Shown piece after piece: positions 54,553 through 62,464 of a DNA stretch of 64,000 nt. The DNA is from Streptomyces sp. B1I3 (lineage in GTDB: Bacteria; Actinomycetota; Actinomycetes; Streptomycetales; Streptomycetaceae). The first letter of the stretch is position 1, and each line of letters begins with the position of its first letter. The stretch is taken from NCBI RefSeq assembly GCF_030816615.1, contig NZ_JAUSYD010000001.1:2728001-2792000 (forward strand), read 5' to 3'. The notes below the pieces were generated by a model. That model ran no database searches. It saw nothing but the letters and a program-made list of their open reading frames with translations, and had not been told where the DNA came from. The position numbers and the translations under genes were made by a program.

Positions 54553-55550
54553 CGGGCCACCCCTGCGAGGAGTCGCGCCTCGGTACTCGGGTCCAGGCCG
54601 ACCGGTGGCCGGTCCGGGCGCTGTGGCGCCGTGCCGCCGCGCTCCCCCAGCCAGGCCCAGGTGTCGGCGACCGTCTCCGCGACGGGTCTGCAACGCAGCC
54701 CGGCTGCCTCCGCCTTGCCGGCGTCGCCCCGGTGCAGGGCGTCGTGGAGCTCACCGGCGGGCAACCAGACGGGCAGGTCGGTCCAGGGTTCGACGCCTGC
54801 CGCGAGCAGCACCTCCGGATCGGTCCAGCACAGCTCCGCGCGGGAGCCGGTCACCCGGACACAGGCGTCGAGCAACTCGCCCATGGTGGTGTGCCCGGGC
54901 CGGCTGACCGTGTTGTAGGCGCCGCCGAGGCCGTGCGACGCGGCATCCAGCAACCAGGTGGCCAGGTCGCGGGCGTCGATGTACTGGATCTCCGCGTCCC
55001 GTGGTCCCGGCGCGATCACGGGGCCGCCACGGGCTGTCCGCGTCAGCCACCACGGCAGCCGACCCACGTTCTCCCCGGGGCCGAGGATCAGGCCGGCCCG
55101 GGCCAGCAGCGCACGGTCGCCGAAGGCGTCGAGCGCCGCCAGCTCACCGCCGCGCTTGGCCTGGGCGTACGGGACGTCGGCGCCCGCGTCGGGGGATGCG
55201 CCGGACACCGGGGGACCGTCCTCCGACAGCCCGGCCGGGGCGGGGTACTCGTACACCGACCGGCTGGAGACGTAGGTGAAGTGCCCGGTCCGGCCGGAGA
55301 GCAGCCGGGCTGCGTCCCGTACGGCGGAGGGCGCGCCGCTCCACGTGTCGACCACCAGGTCCCAGCTGCCGTCGGCCAGGGCGGCCAGGCCCTCCTTGCC
55401 GGCTGTCCGGTCCCCGGTCAGGATCCGGACGCCCGGTGGCGGCGCGTGGCGGCCCCGATGGAACACGGTGACCTGCCAGCCCCGCGCGAGCGCCGCCTCG
55501 GTGACGGCGCGTCCGACGAACTCCGTACCACCCAGCATCAAGAGCTTCAT
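54549..55550 (-). CDS. NAD-dependent epimerase/dehydratase family protein (extended SDR)
   Basis: 333-aa extended short-chain dehydrogenase. The N-terminal MLGGTEFVGRAV is the atypical GGTxFVG nucleotide motif, TYVSSRSVYEYP is the Ser region and DVPYAQAKRGGE is the YxxxK active site. Homologues are annotated as NAD-dependent epimerases or reductases of unknown substrate. The start ATG 55550 has an AAGG upstream. It leads the two-gene operon with the DUF952 gene. Confidence 0.88.
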   Translation of the reverse strand: MKLLMLGGTEFVGRAVTEAALARGWQVTVFHRGRHAPPPGVRILTGDRTAGKEGLAALADGSWDLVVDTWSGAPSAVRDAARLLSGRTGHFTYVSSRSVYEYPAPAGLSEDGPPVSGASPDAGADVPYAQAKRGGELAALDAFGDRALLARAGLILGPGENVGRLPWWLTRTARGGPVIAPGPRDAEIQYIDARDLATWLLDAASHGLGGAYNTVSRPGHTTMGELLDACVRVTGSRAELCWTDPEVLLAAGVEPWTDLPVWLPAGELHDALHRGDAGKAEAAGLRCRPVAETVADTWAWLGERGGTAPQRPDRPPVGLDPSTEARLLAGVAR

Positions 55551-55624
55551 GGCGTCACCTTGCCCCCTGGAACGAGGCACGGGAACGGTGCCTCGCTGTC
55601 AGCAGAACGGGGAACTTCCGCCGG

Positions 55625-56578
55625 TCAGGGCGTGTGCGCCAGAGGGCTGTGGTGGCGCAGCAGCCACCGGTGGTAGTCGGCGGCCCGCCGGGCGGCCTCG
55701 CGGTAGGCCGCTTCCAGTTCCCCGTACACCGTGTCCATGTCCGCGCCCGGCCGCGAGACCAGCAGGAGCCGCACGGCCAGCGGGTCTCCGCGCAGGGGGC
55801 GGATCGCCATGTCGTCGCGGGGGCCCGAGGTCGGCTGGCACGGGGCGACGGCCTCGCCGAGTACGACCAGGGAGGCCGCAGTGAGGTAGTCACCGTGCAG
55901 GACGGGCGGGTCGAGACCGGCGGCACCCAGCACCCGGCGGACGCCGTCCCATTCGCCGTCCACCGAGGGATCGACCATCCACCGGTCGGTGGCCAGGTCG
56001 TCGAGGTCCACCACGGGGCTGCCGGCGGCGGGATGGTCGCGCGACAGGGAGATGAACTGCGGTTCCCGGTCCAGGAGTACGCGTTGCCGCAGACCGTCCG
56101 GCACGGGCAGCGGGCACCCCTCCACCTCGTGCACGAAGGCGACGTCCAGCCGGTCGGCCGCCACCGCGCGCAGCAGCGCACGGGCCGAGACGTCGACCCG
56201 GAGGGAGATGTCCGTGCCGGGCAGCCGGACCCGCAGTCTGCGCAGCCAGCCGCCGATGACCCGGCTCGCCGTGGATCCGATGCGCAGCCGGGCACTGTCG
56301 GCGCGGGCGGCTTCGGCCTCCGCCATCGCCGCGCCGACGAGCGCGGACATGCCGTCCAGCAGGGGGCGGGCCCGGCTGAGGACCGCACGCCCGAGCAGGG
56401 TCGGCCGGCAGCCCGTCCTCTCCCGGCGGAAGAGCTCCGCCCCCATCGTCTTCTCGATCCGCTGGAGCTGGGTGGTCAGGGAGGGCTGGCTGACGCCCAA
56501 CCGCCGCGCGGCTTGATGCAGGCTGCCCGTGTCCGCGATGGCGCACAGCGCCCTGAGGTGTCTGACCTCAAGCTCCAT
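55625..56578 (-). CDS. snpR: LysR-type activator of the snapalysin gene
   Basis: 317-aa LysR regulator. The N-terminal HTH MELEVRHLRALCAIADTGSLHQAARRLGVSQPSLTTQLQRIEKTMGAELF is followed by the LysR substrate-binding domain. Its divergent position to a snapalysin gene is the classic snpR-snpA arrangement of Streptomyces, in which SnpR activates protease transcription. ATG 56578 starts the HTH; the longer upstream frame is non-conserved promoter sequence. Confidence 0.92.
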   Translation of the reverse strand: MELEVRHLRALCAIADTGSLHQAARRLGVSQPSLTTQLQRIEKTMGAELFRRERTGCRPTLLGRAVLSRARPLLDGMSALVGAAMAEAEAARADSARLRIGSTASRVIGGWLRRLRVRLPGTDISLRVDVSARALLRAVAADRLDVAFVHEVEGCPLPVPDGLRQRVLLDREPQFISLSRDHPAAGSPVVDLDDLATDRWMVDPSVDGEWDGVRRVLGAAGLDPPVLHGDYLTAASLVVLGEAVAPCQPTSGPRDDMAIRPLRGDPLAVRLLLVSRPGADMDTVYGELEAAYREAARRAADYHRWLLRHHSPLAHTP

Positions 56579-56618
56579 GACGAGGAGCGTATGGCTGTTC
56601 GCCTTCGGAACACCAGAT

Positions 56619-56660
56619 GGCCCAACCCCATTAAACGGGCCGATTCGGGGGCTGTTGGGG
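56619..56660. promoter_or_regulatory. candidate SnpR-binding inverted repeat
   Basis: GCCCAAC (56620-56626) and GTTGGGG (56654-56660) form an inverted repeat in the snpR/snpA divergent region, about 42 bp upstream of snpR. One mismatch; the spacing is wider than a typical T-N11-A site. Confidence 0.35.
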
Positions 56661-56839
56661 CGTTCGGTGTGTGCGACTGCTGTACGGCTCCTGTGCGGGG
56701 ATAGGACGGCGCTATCCCCGATTGACATCATCCGCTGCGGCACCGGCTGCCCTGACACTCACTCCGTACCGACAACCCCCCACCCGTACCCCGTCCGGCC
56801 AGCCGGACGGGGTACGGCGGACAGGTAGGAGAGAACACC

Positions 56840-57529
56840 GTGAGACACCCCAGGACAGCCGTCATGTCGGCCGTGGCCGGTCTCGGTCTCGGCCTCGCCG
56901 CCGCTTTGGGCACCACCCCCGCGGTCGCCGCAGCCCCGGTCCCCGCCGCCACCTCCACCACCGCCTCCACGGCCACCGCGCAGGCCGGCTACGCCGCGTA
57001 CGCCGGGTCCAGCGAGAACGCCGCCGCGAACAAGGCCTTCTTCGACGCCGTCATGAAGTCGGTCGCCGAGAAGCGTGCCGCCACGCCGGGCGCGCAGGCC
57101 GTCACCGTCGTGTACAGCACCGCGAACGCCCCCAGCTTCCGCAGCCAGATAGCGAGCAGCGCCGGCATCTGGAACAGCTCGGTCAGCAACGTCAAGCTGC
57201 AGGAGGGCTCGAACGCCGACTTCGCCTACTACGAGGGCAACGACTCGAGGGGCTCGTACGCGAGCACGAACGGGCACGGCAGCGGCTACATCTTCCTGGA
57301 CTACGCGCAGAACCGGCAGTACAACTCGACCCGGGTGACGGCCCATGAGACCGGGCACGTGCTCGGCCTGCCGGACCACTACAGCGGTCCGTGCAGCGAG
57401 CTCATGTCGGGCGGTGGTCCCGGCACGTCGTGCACCAACGCCTACCCGAACTCCACCGAGCGCTCGCGGGTGAACACCCTGTGGCGGAACGGCTTCGCGG
57501 CCGCGCTCGCCGCCGCCACCAAGTCCTGA
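56840..57529 (+). CDS. snpA: snapalysin family secreted metalloprotease
   Basis: 229-aa exported zinc endoprotease (peptidase family M7). A Sec/Tat-type signal peptide (about residues 1-31) and short propeptide precede the catalytic domain with the zinc motif [11 protein letters not shown] (H169, E170, H173, D179), plus two Cys at PCSELMSGG and TSCTNAY that can form the known disulfide. Small size is characteristic. GTG 56840 follows AGGAGA. Expected to be activated by the divergent LysR gene. Confidence 0.95.
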   Translation: MRHPRTAVMSAVAGLGLGLAAALGTTPAVAAAPVPAATSTTASTATAQAGYAAYAGSSENAAANKAFFDAVMKSVAEKRAATPGAQAVTVVYSTANAPSFRSQIASSAGIWNSSVSNVKLQEGSNADFAYYEGNDSRGSYASTNGHGSGYIFLDYAQNRQYNSTRVTAHETGHVLGLPDHYSGPCSELMSGGGPGTSCTNAYPNSTERSRVNTLWRNGFAAALAAATKS

Positions 57530-57547
57530 CACCTCGTGACGTGGTGT

Positions 57548-57582
57548 GCCGGGTCCGTTCCGCCGCGCTGAGCGGACCCGGC
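57548..57582. terminator. stem-loop between snpA and the convergent gene
   Basis: GCCGGGTCCG (57548-57557) pairs with CGGACCCGGC (57573-57582), 10-bp stem and 15-nt loop, 18 bp after the snpA stop. Confidence 0.7.
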
Positions 57583-57612
57583 GCACCGGCAGCCGGGTCC
57601 CGCGGGGCACGG

Positions 57613-58281
57613 TCAGGCCGGCTCCAGCGGGAAGGCGCCCCGGTGACCGGTGCCGGCACCCTCGGCCGGCCGCGGTTCGAACTCCCGGCAGCTCCATATC
57701 TCCTGGACGAATCCGGTGCGCCGGTCCCAGAGGCCCGCCACGGCTCCCGCGTCCGCCGCGTCGCGGTAGGCGGCCTTCGCGCCCCGGAAACAGGCGAGCT
57801 CACCGGAGAGGCCCCGGTCCGGCGCGGGGAAGTAGTCGGAGAGGGCGCAGGCTATACAGGTCTGCAGATGGATGTCCGGCGGGAGGACGCGCTGGATCGT
57901 GGCCAGTGCCGCCGCGAAGTCGCTCTCCGCACGGTTCGACTCGTACACGGCGCCGTCGAGGTGGAGGGCGAGGTACAGGTCGGGGTCGGCCCGCCGCAGG
58001 GACAGCAGGCAGCTGAGTGTGGCCTGGCGGACCGCACCGGCCGTGAGGACCGGCAGGGGCAGGTCCCACTCCAGGACGCAGTCGCCGAGCACCCCCTCCA
58101 TCAGGTCGAACACCCCGGCCTCGACAGGTACTCCGGCCACGGGGCGCAGGCCGTCGAAGCTCTTGCCCTCGAAGTCCGTACCGCGGACGCGGACACGGAG
58201 TTGCTGTCCGTCCGTGGTGAGAATGACGGCTTCGGAACCGTGACCGTCCCGGTACCAGCCTGCCCACGACTCATCTGTCAT
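57613..58281 (-). CDS. DUF6304 family protein
   Basis: 222-aa protein starting MTDESWAGWYRDGHGSEAVILTTDG, a pattern I associate with DUF6304 of Streptomyces. Middle part GKSFDGLRPVAGVPVEAGVFDLMEGVLGDCVLEWDLPLPV; a Cys pair in TCIACALSDYFP. Cytosolic, no catalytic motif recognised. ATG 58281 chosen because conserved sequence begins there. Function unknown. Confidence 0.72.
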   Translation of the reverse strand: MTDESWAGWYRDGHGSEAVILTTDGQQLRVRVRGTDFEGKSFDGLRPVAGVPVEAGVFDLMEGVLGDCVLEWDLPLPVLTAGAVRQATLSCLLSLRRADPDLYLALHLDGAVYESNRAESDFAAALATIQRVLPPDIHLQTCIACALSDYFPAPDRGLSGELACFRGAKAAYRDAADAGAVAGLWDRRTGFVQEIWSCREFEPRPAEGAGTGHRGAFPLEPA

Positions 58282-58359
58282 GAGCAGGGACTGTAGCCCG
58301 TGTCCGGCGCCCTTCCCGTGGCACCCTCCCCTTCCGTCCTCCCGGCTGCCGGCCACCGG

Positions 58360-58956
58360 TCAGCCCGCCCTCGGCGCACGCCACATGGGCCACATCGAGG
58401 GGCCGTCCGGCAGGTCCACGGTCTGGCCCGTGAAGGTGAAACCGAGACGCTCGTACAGCCTGCGGCTGCGCTCGCTGCTCGCCTCCAGGTAGGCGGGGAG
58501 ACCCTCACGGTCGCACCGTTCCAGTACCTCGCTGATCAGTGCCTCTCCGATGCCCTCCCCCTGGCGCTCCGGGGAGACGCCGATCATCAGCAGATACGCG
58601 TGGGCACGGTCGTGCGGATGGACCGCGCCCGTCAGCCTGCCCACCAGCTCGGCCCGCTCGTTGCCGGGGTCGGCGGCCTCCCGCATGCGCGCGGGTGTGC
58701 CGTCCTCCTCCTCCGGCGCACCCGCGGGTACCCGGAGCCAGAGGGCCGTGGCGGTACCGTCCTCCGCCAGGTCGACACGGCCGCCGGCCAGGGTGACGTC
58801 GGCGAAGACTCCGAGGAACCTGCCGTGGACGGCGCGTCGGTGGTCCTCGTCCGGGAAGACCCAGCTGCTCACCGGATCGTCGTGGAACGCCTCCTCCAGG
58901 ATCCGTACGACCTGATCCCTGTCTCGTTCGTCCGCCTGCCGTATGCGTACACCCAT
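58360..58956 (-). CDS. GNAT family N-acetyltransferase
   Basis: 198-aa acetyltransferase. IRQADERDRDQVVRILEEAFHDDPVSSWVFPD is the usual N-terminal helix pair and LLMIGVSPERQGEGIGEALISEVLERCDREG the acetyl-CoA binding motif A (Q/RxxGxG/A). YLEASSERSRRLYERLGFTFTG closes the fold. Acceptor unknown. It lies between the DUF6304 gene and the encapsulin operon in the same orientation. Confidence 0.9.
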   Translation of the reverse strand: MGVRIRQADERDRDQVVRILEEAFHDDPVSSWVFPDEDHRRAVHGRFLGVFADVTLAGGRVDLAEDGTATALWLRVPAGAPEEEDGTPARMREAADPGNERAELVGRLTGAVHPHDRAHAYLLMIGVSPERQGEGIGEALISEVLERCDREGLPAYLEASSERSRRLYERLGFTFTGQTVDLPDGPSMWPMWRAPRAG

Positions 58957-59050
58957 GACCGGCCCCGCCCCTTCGTCCGTCCGCAGTGGTGAGTGATCTC
59001 GCGTACGGAATCCTAGAGTTGGCCGCCGGCGCCGGGCCGGGTGGCTGGGT

Positions 59051-60106
59051 TCAGTGGGTTCTGCGGGTGACGAACTCCGCCAGCGCCAGCAGGTCTCCCG
59101 CGGCGGCCGGATCGGGCACCGCGCGGGACAGGTGGTGGACCGCGCGAGCCATCCGGTCCGCCGCGCAGGCCTGCGCCCAGTCGCGGCCGCCCGCCCGGTC
59201 GACGGCGTCAGCCGCTCTGCCCACCTCCCCCGGCGTGTTCATGGCCCCCCGGTACAGTTCCGCCAGCTCGGCGGCGGCGGGTGTGCTCGAGGTGAGGGCG
59301 GCCACCACCGGCAGGGACTTCTTATGGGCGGCCAGATCCGCTCCGACCGGCTTGCCCGTTCGGTCGGTGTCCCCCCAGATGCCGATCAGGTCGTCGATGA
59401 GCTGGAAGGCGAGACCGGCCTCCCTGCCGAACCCGTCCATGGCTCCGACCGCCCGCTCGCCGGCCCCGGCGTAGAGGGCGCCCAGGGCGCAGGCACAGCC
59501 GAGCAGGGCGCCCGTCTTGGCCGTGGCCATGGCCAGGCACTCGTCCAGGGTGACGTCGTCAGGGCCGCGTTGTTCCAGGGCGCAGTCCGCCTGCTGGCCG
59601 GCGCACAGTTCGATGACGCACGTGGACAGCCGGGCACAGGCCTGTGCGGATGCCGGGTGCGGGTCGTCCGCGAGCAGGCGCTGGGCGAGGGCGAGCATGG
59701 CGTCGCCCGTGATGACGGCGTCCGGCACCCCGAACACGGCCCAGGCCGTGGGCCGGTGCCGACGGGTGGCGTCCCCGTCGATGACGTCGTCGTGCAGGAG
59801 GGTGAAGTTGTGCGCCAGTTCCACGGCGACGGCCGCGCGCATCGCCGACTCCGAAGCACCTCCCAGCGCTCGGGCGGCGGCCAGGACGAGCGCGGGCCGG
59901 ATCGCCTTTCCCGCCTGCCCCGAGGCCTCGGTACCGTCGGCGTCCTGCCAGCCGAAGTGGTACATGGCTACCCGGCGTATGCCGCCGGGCAGCGATTCCA
60001 CGGCTGCTCGCAGGTGCGGGTCGACGACGCTTCGGGTGTGCTCCAGGAGCGCGGCGGCCTCGTGCCCCTCCGTCGCGGCATCCGTACTCGTCATGGTCAC
60101 GGTCAT
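59051..60106 (-). CDS. polyprenyl transferase, probable family 2B encapsulin cargo
   Basis: 351-aa trans-isoprenyl diphosphate synthase. First aspartate-rich motif DDVID (D106-D110 in TLLHDDVIDGDATRRH), second DDLIGIWGD (D238 on). Phe101, five residues before the first motif, suggests a short-chain product (C10-C20). The first ~20 residues (MTVTMTSTDAATEGHE) are low-complexity and could be a cargo-loading segment. It is 84 bp downstream of the encapsulin shell gene in one operon, as known for polyprenyl-transferase-type family 2 encapsulins. Start uncertain: ATG 60106, GTG 60100 (best SD spacing) or ATG 60094. Confidence 0.9.
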   Translation of the reverse strand: MTVTMTSTDAATEGHEAAALLEHTRSVVDPHLRAAVESLPGGIRRVAMYHFGWQDADGTEASGQAGKAIRPALVLAAARALGGASESAMRAAVAVELAHNFTLLHDDVIDGDATRRHRPTAWAVFGVPDAVITGDAMLALAQRLLADDPHPASAQACARLSTCVIELCAGQQADCALEQRGPDDVTLDECLAMATAKTGALLGCACALGALYAGAGERAVGAMDGFGREAGLAFQLIDDLIGIWGDTDRTGKPVGADLAAHKKSLPVVAALTSSTPAAAELAELYRGAMNTPGEVGRAADAVDRAGGRDWAQACAADRMARAVHHLSRAVPDPAAAGDLLALAEFVTRRTH

Positions 60107-60190
60107 TCCTTCCCGGGTGCCCCCGGGGCACCTCTGTCGCACCCTGCGTGTACCGGGGCCCGGGCCGGCTGCGCCCGGGCCCCCGGAGCG

Positions 60191-61594
60191 TCACTGCCAG
60201 CGACTCACCTCGACGTTCTCCAGGACGCCGAGGGCGTCGGGAACGAGCACGGCGGCGGAGTAGTAGGCCGTCACGAGGTACGAGATGATCGCCTGCTCGT
60301 CGATGCCCATGAAGCGGACCGACAGGCTCGGCTCGATCTCGTCCGGGATGCCGCTCTGCTGGAGTCCGATGACGCCCTGGTCCGCCTCCCCGGTCCTCAT
60401 GCAGATGATCGAGGTGGTGCGGGCATCGGTGACCGGGATCTTGTTGCTGGGGAAGATCGGGACGCCTCGCCAGGCCGGCACATGGTGCCCGCCCACCTCC
60501 ACGCTCTCCGGGACCAGGCCGCGCTTGTTGCACTCGCGGCCGAACGCGGCGATGGCACGGGGATGGGCGAGGAACAGCTTCGACCCCCGCCTGCGCGAAA
60601 GGAGTTCGTCCATGTCGTCGGGTCCCGGTGCCCCGTCGTGCGGCTGCAGTCGCTGCCCGTAGTCGCAGTTGTTGAGCAGCCCGAACTCCCGGTTGTTGAT
60701 GAGCTCGTACTCCTGGCGCTCGCGGAGCGCCTCGACCGTGAGCCTCAACTGCTGCTCGGTCTGGTTCATCGGCTGGTTGTAGAGGTCGGCGACCCTGCTG
60801 TGGACCTTCAGCACGGTCTGCGCGACGCTCAGTTCGTACTCGCGAGGGGCTGCCTCGTAGTCGACGAAGGTGTGCGGGACGACGGTCTCGCCCACATGCC
60901 CCGCCGAGAGATCGATCGCCGCCTCGCCGTAGTTGTTGGTCCGCTGGTGCGGAATGGCGAGCAGCGCGGCGAGATGGTCGCGGAGGGAGTCCGCACGGGC
61001 CGCGAGGTTGAGCACGTCGGAATGGCGCAGCGTCAGCAGGGTGCAGGCGGTGACGGCACGGGTCGTGTACTCCCAGGACGCGTCCCCGTCGATCAGTGCG
61101 TGGTCGCCGAAGTAGGAGCCGTCGGCGAGGACGCCGAGGACCGTCTCGTCGCCGTACGGACCTGAGCCGACCTTCTCCACCTTGCCGTGCGCCAGCAGGT
61201 GGACTCGGTCCGCCGCGTCACCCGCCGAGGCGATCACCTCGCCGGCCGCCACATCCCGCTGTTCACACCTGCGTGCCAGTTCGGCCAGGACCTCCTCGTC
61301 CTCGAAGTCGCGCAGGGCGGGCAGTTCACCGAGCTCCGCGGGGATGACCGTGACGCGGTCGCCCGTCTGGACGAACGTCACCCGGCCGTCACCGACCGAG
61401 TAGCTCAGTCGGCGGTTCACCCGGTACGTACCGCCCTGCACCTGCACCCACGGCAGCATGCGCAGCAGCCACCGCGAGGTGATCTCCTGCATCTGCGGCG
61501 CGGATTTGGTCGTCGTCGCGAGGTTCCGCGCAGCCGCCGTGCCGAGACTCTGCTGCGGCGGCTGCGTGTCACGAACCTCTTCACCAACGGACAT
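60191..61594 (-). CDS. family 2B encapsulin shell protein with cyclic-nucleotide-binding-like domain
   Basis: 467-aa HK97-fold nanocompartment subunit. The N-terminal arm [28 protein letters not shown] and core [49 protein letters not shown] are typical of family 2 encapsulins. Residues ~95-215 are a cNMP-binding-like insertion ([26 protein letters not shown]), which defines type 2B. The phosphate cassette reads [19 protein letters not shown], so the Arg of the canonical PRAA element is missing. Start ATG 61594 with GAGAGG 8 nt upstream. It is divergent from nsrR with 176 bp between. It encapsulates the polyprenyl transferase encoded next. Confidence 0.95.
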   Translation of the reverse strand: MSVGEEVRDTQPPQQSLGTAAARNLATTTKSAPQMQEITSRWLLRMLPWVQVQGGTYRVNRRLSYSVGDGRVTFVQTGDRVTVIPAELGELPALRDFEDEEVLAELARRCEQRDVAAGEVIASAGDAADRVHLLAHGKVEKVGSGPYGDETVLGVLADGSYFGDHALIDGDASWEYTTRAVTACTLLTLRHSDVLNLAARADSLRDHLAALLAIPHQRTNNYGEAAIDLSAGHVGETVVPHTFVDYEAAPREYELSVAQTVLKVHSRVADLYNQPMNQTEQQLRLTVEALRERQEYELINNREFGLLNNCDYGQRLQPHDGAPGPDDMDELLSRRRGSKLFLAHPRAIAAFGRECNKRGLVPESVEVGGHHVPAWRGVPIFPSNKIPVTDARTTSIICMRTGEADQGVIGLQQSGIPDEIEPSLSVRFMGIDEQAIISYLVTAYYSAAVLVPDALGVLENVEVSRWQ

Positions 61595-61662
61595 CCGACA
61601 TCCTCTCGATCATGGGCTGACCTGCGAGAAGAAGCCTTTCAGCTGATGGACACCATGCGCTA

Positions 61663-61680
61663 TTACACAAAAGAGTGTGA
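61663..61680. promoter_or_regulatory. inverted repeat in the encapsulin / nsrR intergenic region
   Basis: TTACAC-AAAAGA-GTGTGA, 6-bp arms with one mismatch, 69 bp upstream of the encapsulin start in an unusually AT-rich patch. Possible operator for an unknown regulator; distinct from the NsrR palindrome 52 bp further on. Confidence 0.4.
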
Positions 61681-61731
61681 CTATTCAGGCTCCGACGGGG
61701 CATGTCGCCCAGCGTCGCCGTTCACAGTTCT

Positions 61732-61764
61732 TAAGTTGCATCACATATGCAACTTACATACTCT
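61732..61764 (+). promoter_or_regulatory. nsrR promoter with NsrR-type operator
   Basis: TAAGTTGCAT-CACAT-ATGCAACTTA (61732-61756) is a perfect 10-bp inverted repeat. Read as 11-1-11 it matches the NsrR pattern AAGnTGCAT..ATGCAnCTT. It covers the -35 TTGCAT (61736-61741), which is 17 nt from the -10 TACTCT (61759-61764). The -10 ends 6 nt before the nsrR ATG, so the transcript is leaderless and should be autorepressed. Confidence 0.88.
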
Positions 61765-61770
61765 CGGCCC

Positions 61771-62223
61771 ATGCGGCTGACGAGATTCACCGACGTGGCG
61801 CTCCGCGTGCTCATGCGCCTGGCCGTCGCGAGGGACGAGGACGACCCGCCGACCACCAGGGAGGTGGCGGCGACCATGCAGGTGCCGTACACCCACGCCG
61901 CCAAGGTCGTCGCCCGGCTCCAGCACCTCGGCCTCGTCGACGCCCGCCGAGGTCGCGGCGGAGGGCTCACGCTCACACCGGCCGGCCGGTGCGCGTCGAT
62001 CGGCGGGCTCGTGCGGCAACTGGAGGGTCCCGGCGAGGTGGTCGACTGCGAGGGCAGCGCTCCGTGCCCCCTGCGTTCGGCCTGCCGGCTGCGCACCGCA
62101 CTTCGCCGGGCCGAAGAGGCCTTCTACTCCTCCCTCGACCCGGTCACGGTCGCCGATCTCGTCTCCTCACCCACCGGACCGCTGCTGCTCGGCATCAGCG
62201 CCGCACGGCCCGTCCCCGGCTGA
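61771..62223 (+). CDS. nsrR: nitric-oxide-sensing Rrf2 regulator NsrR
   Basis: 150-aa Rrf2-family repressor carrying a [4Fe-4S] cluster that NO destroys. Cluster ligands match S. coelicolor NsrR exactly: C93, C99, C105 in VDCEGSAPCPLRSACRL and Asp8 in MRLTRFTD. DNA-binding part TTREVAATMQVPYTHAAKVVARLQHLG. ATG 61771 matches the homologue N-terminus; the frame-extended ATG at 61747 lies inside the operator. Followed by hmpA, its known target, and divergent from the encapsulin gene. Confidence 0.96.
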   Translation: MRLTRFTDVALRVLMRLAVARDEDDPPTTREVAATMQVPYTHAAKVVARLQHLGLVDARRGRGGGLTLTPAGRCASIGGLVRQLEGPGEVVDCEGSAPCPLRSACRLRTALRRAEEAFYSSLDPVTVADLVSSPTGPLLLGISAARPVPG

Positions 62224-62254
62224 TCCGCCGATCCGGCGCGCACGCGACCGCGCG

Positions 62255-62302
62255 CCGATTCCGCGTCGCCGATTCCGTGCTCCGATGCCGTGCTCCGATG
62301 CC
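62255..62302. repeat. short degenerate direct repeats upstream of hmpA
   Basis: CCGATTCCG at 62255-62263 and 62269-62277, then GCTCCGATGCC at 62279-62289 and 62292-62302 (13-bp period). Just upstream of the NsrR-like site; significance unknown. Confidence 0.55.
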
Positions 62303-62314
62303 CGTGCGCCCGAT

Positions 62315-62337
62315 AATTGGTATTCAATATGCACATT
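62315..62337. promoter_or_regulatory. NsrR-like operator of hmpA
   Basis: AATTGGTATTC-A-ATATGCACATT, an imperfect 11-1-11 repeat sharing the AAnnnG(C/T)AT half-site logic with the nsrR operator, in an isolated AT-rich patch 127 bp before the hmpA ATG. Confidence 0.72.
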
Positions 62338-62464
62338 CACGGCCGACCCGTGGGACCGGCCGCATCAGCCGGAACCGCGGCGTCAACCGCCCGCACCGGC
62401 CCCGTTCAGGTCCCTCCCGCGGGCCACCTCCACCCATCCCTCCTCCACCCCCAGGAGTCAGCCG

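Noticed and set aside
61663..61680. CRP/cAMP-type site upstream of the encapsulin
   Set aside because: The half-sites are TTACAC/GTGTGA, the opposite polarity of TGTGA-N6-TCACA, so it was kept only as an unassigned inverted repeat.
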